NCBI GenBank assembly: GCA_963703385.1
Contig: OY969816.1
Coordinates: 1,612,001-1,676,000 of the forward strand
Reading direction: 5' to 3'
Length of the DNA stretch: 64,000 nt
Origin: Rhodoblastus sp963703385
GTDB lineage: Bacteria > Pseudomonadota > Alphaproteobacteria > Rhizobiales > Beijerinckiaceae
Below, one piece after another: positions 61,820-64,000 of the stretch. The notes beneath the pieces are model-generated. The model was not told the origin of the DNA, ran no database searches, and worked only from the letters and a program-made list of their open reading frames with translations. Each line of letters begins with the position of its first letter. Position 1 is the first letter of the stretch. The position numbers were made by a program, and so were the translations under genes.

Positions 61820-62776
61820 TTACTCGTCCGAGCTTATCCTGCCGTCTTCCAGCGCGAGGATCGGCAGAATTTTCATGCGGTCTTCGCGCAATTTGCGCAA
61901 TTTGTTGAGCGTCGTTTTCACGCCGATGAGCAGGCTCGCCTGATAGGCTTGCAGCAGTGGGTCGGCGGCGACATCGGGCAGCGGCGGCGCCAGGGCGCCG
62001 GCGCGGGCCGCGGCCAAAGCCGCCAGCCAATCCGGCGGCGGGGCGACCGGCGCCTCGTCCATCTGCCTCCGGATCGCCTGCGCGAAAAAGGCGGCGGCGG
62101 TCATGTCGCCGGCTTGCGTCGCCGCGATCAGGTTTTCGACCAGCGCGGGGAGCGCCGCCGCTTGATTTTGCGGCAGGCCGGTCGAAATGGCCGTCAGCTT
62201 GAGCGCGCCCGCCTCGCCCTGGGCGGCTTGAAGGTTTTCGGCGAGCGCGGCGGCCTCCTCCGACGCGCCGGCGTCCAAAGCTTGCAACAGGCTTTGCAGG
62301 CCGGCGGCGAAAGCGCTCTGCTTCGCCTCAGCCAATGCGGCGTTCAGGCTGTTTTCGATCTCCGCAAGCGCGCCCTGATACTGCTGGACGGTCGCCGCCG
62401 CCGTCTGTTGCGGTAAAAAGTCGGTGGAAAGAGTCGCGCGCGCCAGGGCGTCCGAGGCGATGTCCTGTCGCAGAAGATTTTGTTGCTGGATGTCAGTGGC
62501 CTGAGCATCCGCCGCGAGCGCCTGTTCGGCGGCGTTCGCCGCCGCGTCCGGGGCGGCGGAATAGAGCCCGATCAAGGCGTCGGATGGCGCGGCGCCGTTC
62601 AAAAATTCGTTGAGCGCGGCGTCGGACGCCCTTTGGGCCTTGTCCTCCAGCGGATTCGCCGGCGCCGAGGCGGCGGAGCCATTGCTGGTCTGCGGCGCGG
62701 CGGGCGCGGCGCCTTGGGCCAGACGGATCGACGTCGCGATGTCCGGCCCAACCCCATTCAAGCCTGGGACCGACAT
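61820..62776 (-). CDS. Alanine-rich hypothetical protein
   Basis: A 318-residue protein of unknown function, with no signal peptide or membrane segment. It is rich in Ala and Gln, with a low-complexity N-terminal third (GSAASAPANPLEDKAQRASDAALNEFLNGA) and predicted long helices (AEIENSLNAALAEAKQSAFAAGLQSLLQALDAGA). The C-terminus is more diverse and conserved-looking: YQASLLIGVKTTLNKLRKLREDRMKILPILALEDG. Coding is supported by consistent GC3 and a clean frame. ATG at 62776. I cannot assign a family; it may be a flagellar or secretion-associated helper, but that is speculation. Confidence 0.65.
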   Translation of the reverse strand: MSVPGLNGVGPDIATSIRLAQGAAPAAPQTSNGSAASAPANPLEDKAQRASDAALNEFLNGAAPSDALIGLYSAAPDAAANAAEQALAADAQATDIQQQNLLRQDIASDALARATLSTDFLPQQTAAATVQQYQGALAEIENSLNAALAEAKQSAFAAGLQSLLQALDAGASEEAAALAENLQAAQGEAGALKLTAISTGLPQNQAAALPALVENLIAATQAGDMTAAAFFAQAIRRQMDEAPVAPPPDWLAALAAARAGALAPPLPDVAADPLLQAYQASLLIGVKTTLNKLRKLREDRMKILPILALEDGRISSDE

Positions 62777-62904
62777 GCGCGCCTCCTCAGCCGCGTGGCA
62801 TCAAAGAGGCTGAAGCTTGCGCGAAGGTGGAGGGCGGGCGCGAGGGCTTAATCCCCCTGCCCCTCGTCCGTCTCGCCGCGGCGCGGCGAGCCGCCTTTTC
62901 CGGC

Positions 62905-62948
62905 CATAGCCCGTCTTTCGGCTGGCGTCCTTCGAAGCCCTATGGGGG
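62905..62948. repeat. CATAGCC-CGTC family repeat copy
   Basis: A sequence related to the large palindromic repeat near 9904-9953 (CATAGCCCGTC...GGCGTC...GCCCTATG) overlaps the 3' end of the trmJ-like gene. A shorter relative lies at 13369-13392. Confidence 0.6.
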
Positions 62949-63788
62949 AGAAGGGATTCCCGGCGTTGCGGGCTTCTTCTGTCTGATCCTTTTGCGCGTT
63001 TGCGGTTTTTCGCGCCGGCCTTCGACCAGGCGGACGATCGCGCCCCACAGGGTGCGCACGTCCTGTTGGGTCAGGTCCATGCGGTGAAACATGTTGCGCA
63101 GGTTGCGCTGCATCACCGGGCGTTTCGACTCCGGGCGGAAGAAGCCGGCGGCGTCGAGCTTGCCTTCGATGAATTCGAAAAAGGACAGAACCATTTCGCG
63201 CTGCGCCGGGGGCGAGCGTTCTTCGCGGGCGAAGGGCAGGACGCCGCCCTCGCGCGCCTTGAAATATTCATAGCCGCACAACAGCACCGCCTGGGCGAGA
63301 TTGAGCGAGCCATAGGCCGGATTGACCGGAAAGGTTAGGATGGCGCTGGCGAGCGCGACATCGTCATTGTCGAGCCCGGTGCGCTCAGGGCCGAACAAGA
63401 TGCCGTGCTTTTCGCCGGCCAGCGTGGCGGCGGCGCATTCCGGCATGGCGAGCGCCGGAACCTCGACCCTTTTGAACTGGCCGCGCTCGCGCGCCGTCGC
63501 AGCCCAGACGAAATTCAGATCGGCTGTCGCGGCTTCGGTCGAATCGTAAACGGAAGCGCGCTCCAGCAGATGGACGGCGCCGGCGGCGGCGGCATAGGCG
63601 CCCTTGCGCCGCGCGCCCGTTCGCGGCCAGCCTTCGCGCGGCGAAACCAGCCGCAGGTCGGACAGGCCGAAATTGGCCATGGCCCGCGCGCACATGCCGA
63701 TATTCACCGCGAGCTGCGGCCGCACCAGAATGATCGCCGGGCCGCCCTCGAAAACCGGCTTTGTCCGATCCGTCCCTGCCCCGACCAA
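62940..63788 (-). CDS. trmJ: tRNA/rRNA 2'-O-methyltransferase, TrmJ-like SPOUT family
   Basis: A 282-residue SPOUT (trefoil-knot) methyltransferase, probably modifying position 32 of tRNAs. Motifs: ILVRPQLAVNIGMCARAMANFGLSDLRLVSPREGWP at residues 20-55, LAGEKHGILFGPERTGLDNDDV near residue 125 and FPVNPAYGSLNLAQAVLLCGYE near residue 153 with the knot's Asn; C-terminal extension with VMQRNLRNMFHRMDLTQQDVRTLWG as in TrmJ. The start is TTG at 63788 with GGAGGG five bases upstream. The C-terminus runs into a repeat copy (see 62905). Confidence 0.88.
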   Translation of the reverse strand: MVGAGTDRTKPVFEGGPAIILVRPQLAVNIGMCARAMANFGLSDLRLVSPREGWPRTGARRKGAYAAAAGAVHLLERASVYDSTEAATADLNFVWAATARERGQFKRVEVPALAMPECAAATLAGEKHGILFGPERTGLDNDDVALASAILTFPVNPAYGSLNLAQAVLLCGYEYFKAREGGVLPFAREERSPPAQREMVLSFFEFIEGKLDAAGFFRPESKRPVMQRNLRNMFHRMDLTQQDVRTLWGAIVRLVEGRREKPQTRKRIRQKKPATPGIPSPP

Positions 63789-63867
63789 TGGCGCGCCCTC
63801 CGAAAAAGGAGCGCAAACTAGAGCCTTTTCCGGGAAAGGGAAATCCGGCTTCGGCCAAAGACGCGCT

Positions 63868-64000
63868 TTACCCGGCGCCGGCGCCGAAATCGAGAATTTG
63901 CCGGGCGATGGCGATCAGCTCCCGCTGTTCGCTCGGCTTCGAGAACACCAGATCGGCGCCATTGGCGCGGGCCTCGTCATGGACAAGCTTTTCGGTCGAC
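63868..64000 (-). CDS. Response-regulator receiver domain, C-terminal part
   Basis: The last 43 residues of a gene continuing beyond the right edge. STEKLVHDEARANGADLVFSKPSEQRELIAIARQIL matches the end of a CheY-like receiver: the F-S-K-P is the conserved K-P (beta5) and the helix that follows. It ends FGAGAG and TAA. The rest, including the phosphorylated Asp, is outside the window. Confidence 0.7.
   Translation of the reverse strand, partial: STEKLVHDEARANGADLVFSKPSEQRELIAIARQILDFGAGAG

Overview
The window reads as chromosomal DNA of a GC-rich alphaproteobacterium, most likely a Hyphomicrobiales/Rhizobiales relative of purple non-sulfur or methylotrophic Beijerinckiaceae. The grounds are the NDUFA12-like complex I subunit beside a DUF2155 protein, a class II (B12) ribonucleotide reductase, an ldtR/DUF6163/hemB/RDD/bpt block, and a divergently regulated cbb operon with form II RubisCO. 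Genus assignment is inference.

Layout. 1-1.8 kb: end of a DUF2155 gene, an NDUFA12-like gene and lrgAB. 1.8-6 kb: nrdJ with a paired NrdR-box candidate upstream and a perfect-stem terminator downstream. 6.0-9.7 kb: an AT-richer island holding one large putative defence gene (two deoxyribosyltransferase/TIR-like modules plus a P-loop ATPase), cut by a 1265-bp IS4-type element with a 9-bp target duplication. Removing the IS and one duplication restores a 772-codon frame. 10-14.5 kb: an AlkB/XylM-type hydroxylase, small membrane or secreted proteins (one ending in nine histidines), a GIY-YIG remnant and tRNA-Leu. 14.5-20.3 kb: a phosphoesterase translationally coupled to a solute-binding protein gene that is split by a complete 2538-bp IS66 element with an 8-bp target duplication.

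20.5-29 kb: cbbR diverges from cbbF-cbbP-cbbT-cbbA-cbbM-rpe, a near-complete regenerative Calvin cycle set with a terminator-like hairpin before cbbM. 29-31.3 kb: malate synthase G. 31.6-35.4 kb: an autotransporter remnant, then trpG-trpD-trpC-moaC. 35.8-41 kb: phoH, pyrB and a topA whose frame is broken by one base. 41-46 kb: an otsA/GH15/otsB trehalose cluster with a membrane-anchored OtsA. 46-55.5 kb: glyA, an L,D-transpeptidase gene, a group IIC-like intron inserted just past the terminator of ldtR, then DUF6163, hemB, GNAT, RDD and bpt. 55.8-64 kb: aldo/keto reductase, a hydroxyacid dehydrogenase family gene with a LysR regulator, a lower-GC hypothetical gene, a RAYT remnant, a TetR regulator facing a decaying tusA/dsrE-like pair with twin operators, a 14-bp tandem repeat over a stop codon, an alanine-rich protein of unknown function, a TrmJ-like methyltransferase and the end of a receiver-domain gene.

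Themes. Mobile DNA (IS4, IS66, group II intron, RAYT remnant, GC-rich palindromic repeats) has split at least two genes cleanly enough that their original frames can be read back. Two single-base frameshifts (topA and the dsrE-like gene) could be real or consensus errors. The best candidate for something new is the IS-interrupted two-module ATPase at 6067-9659.
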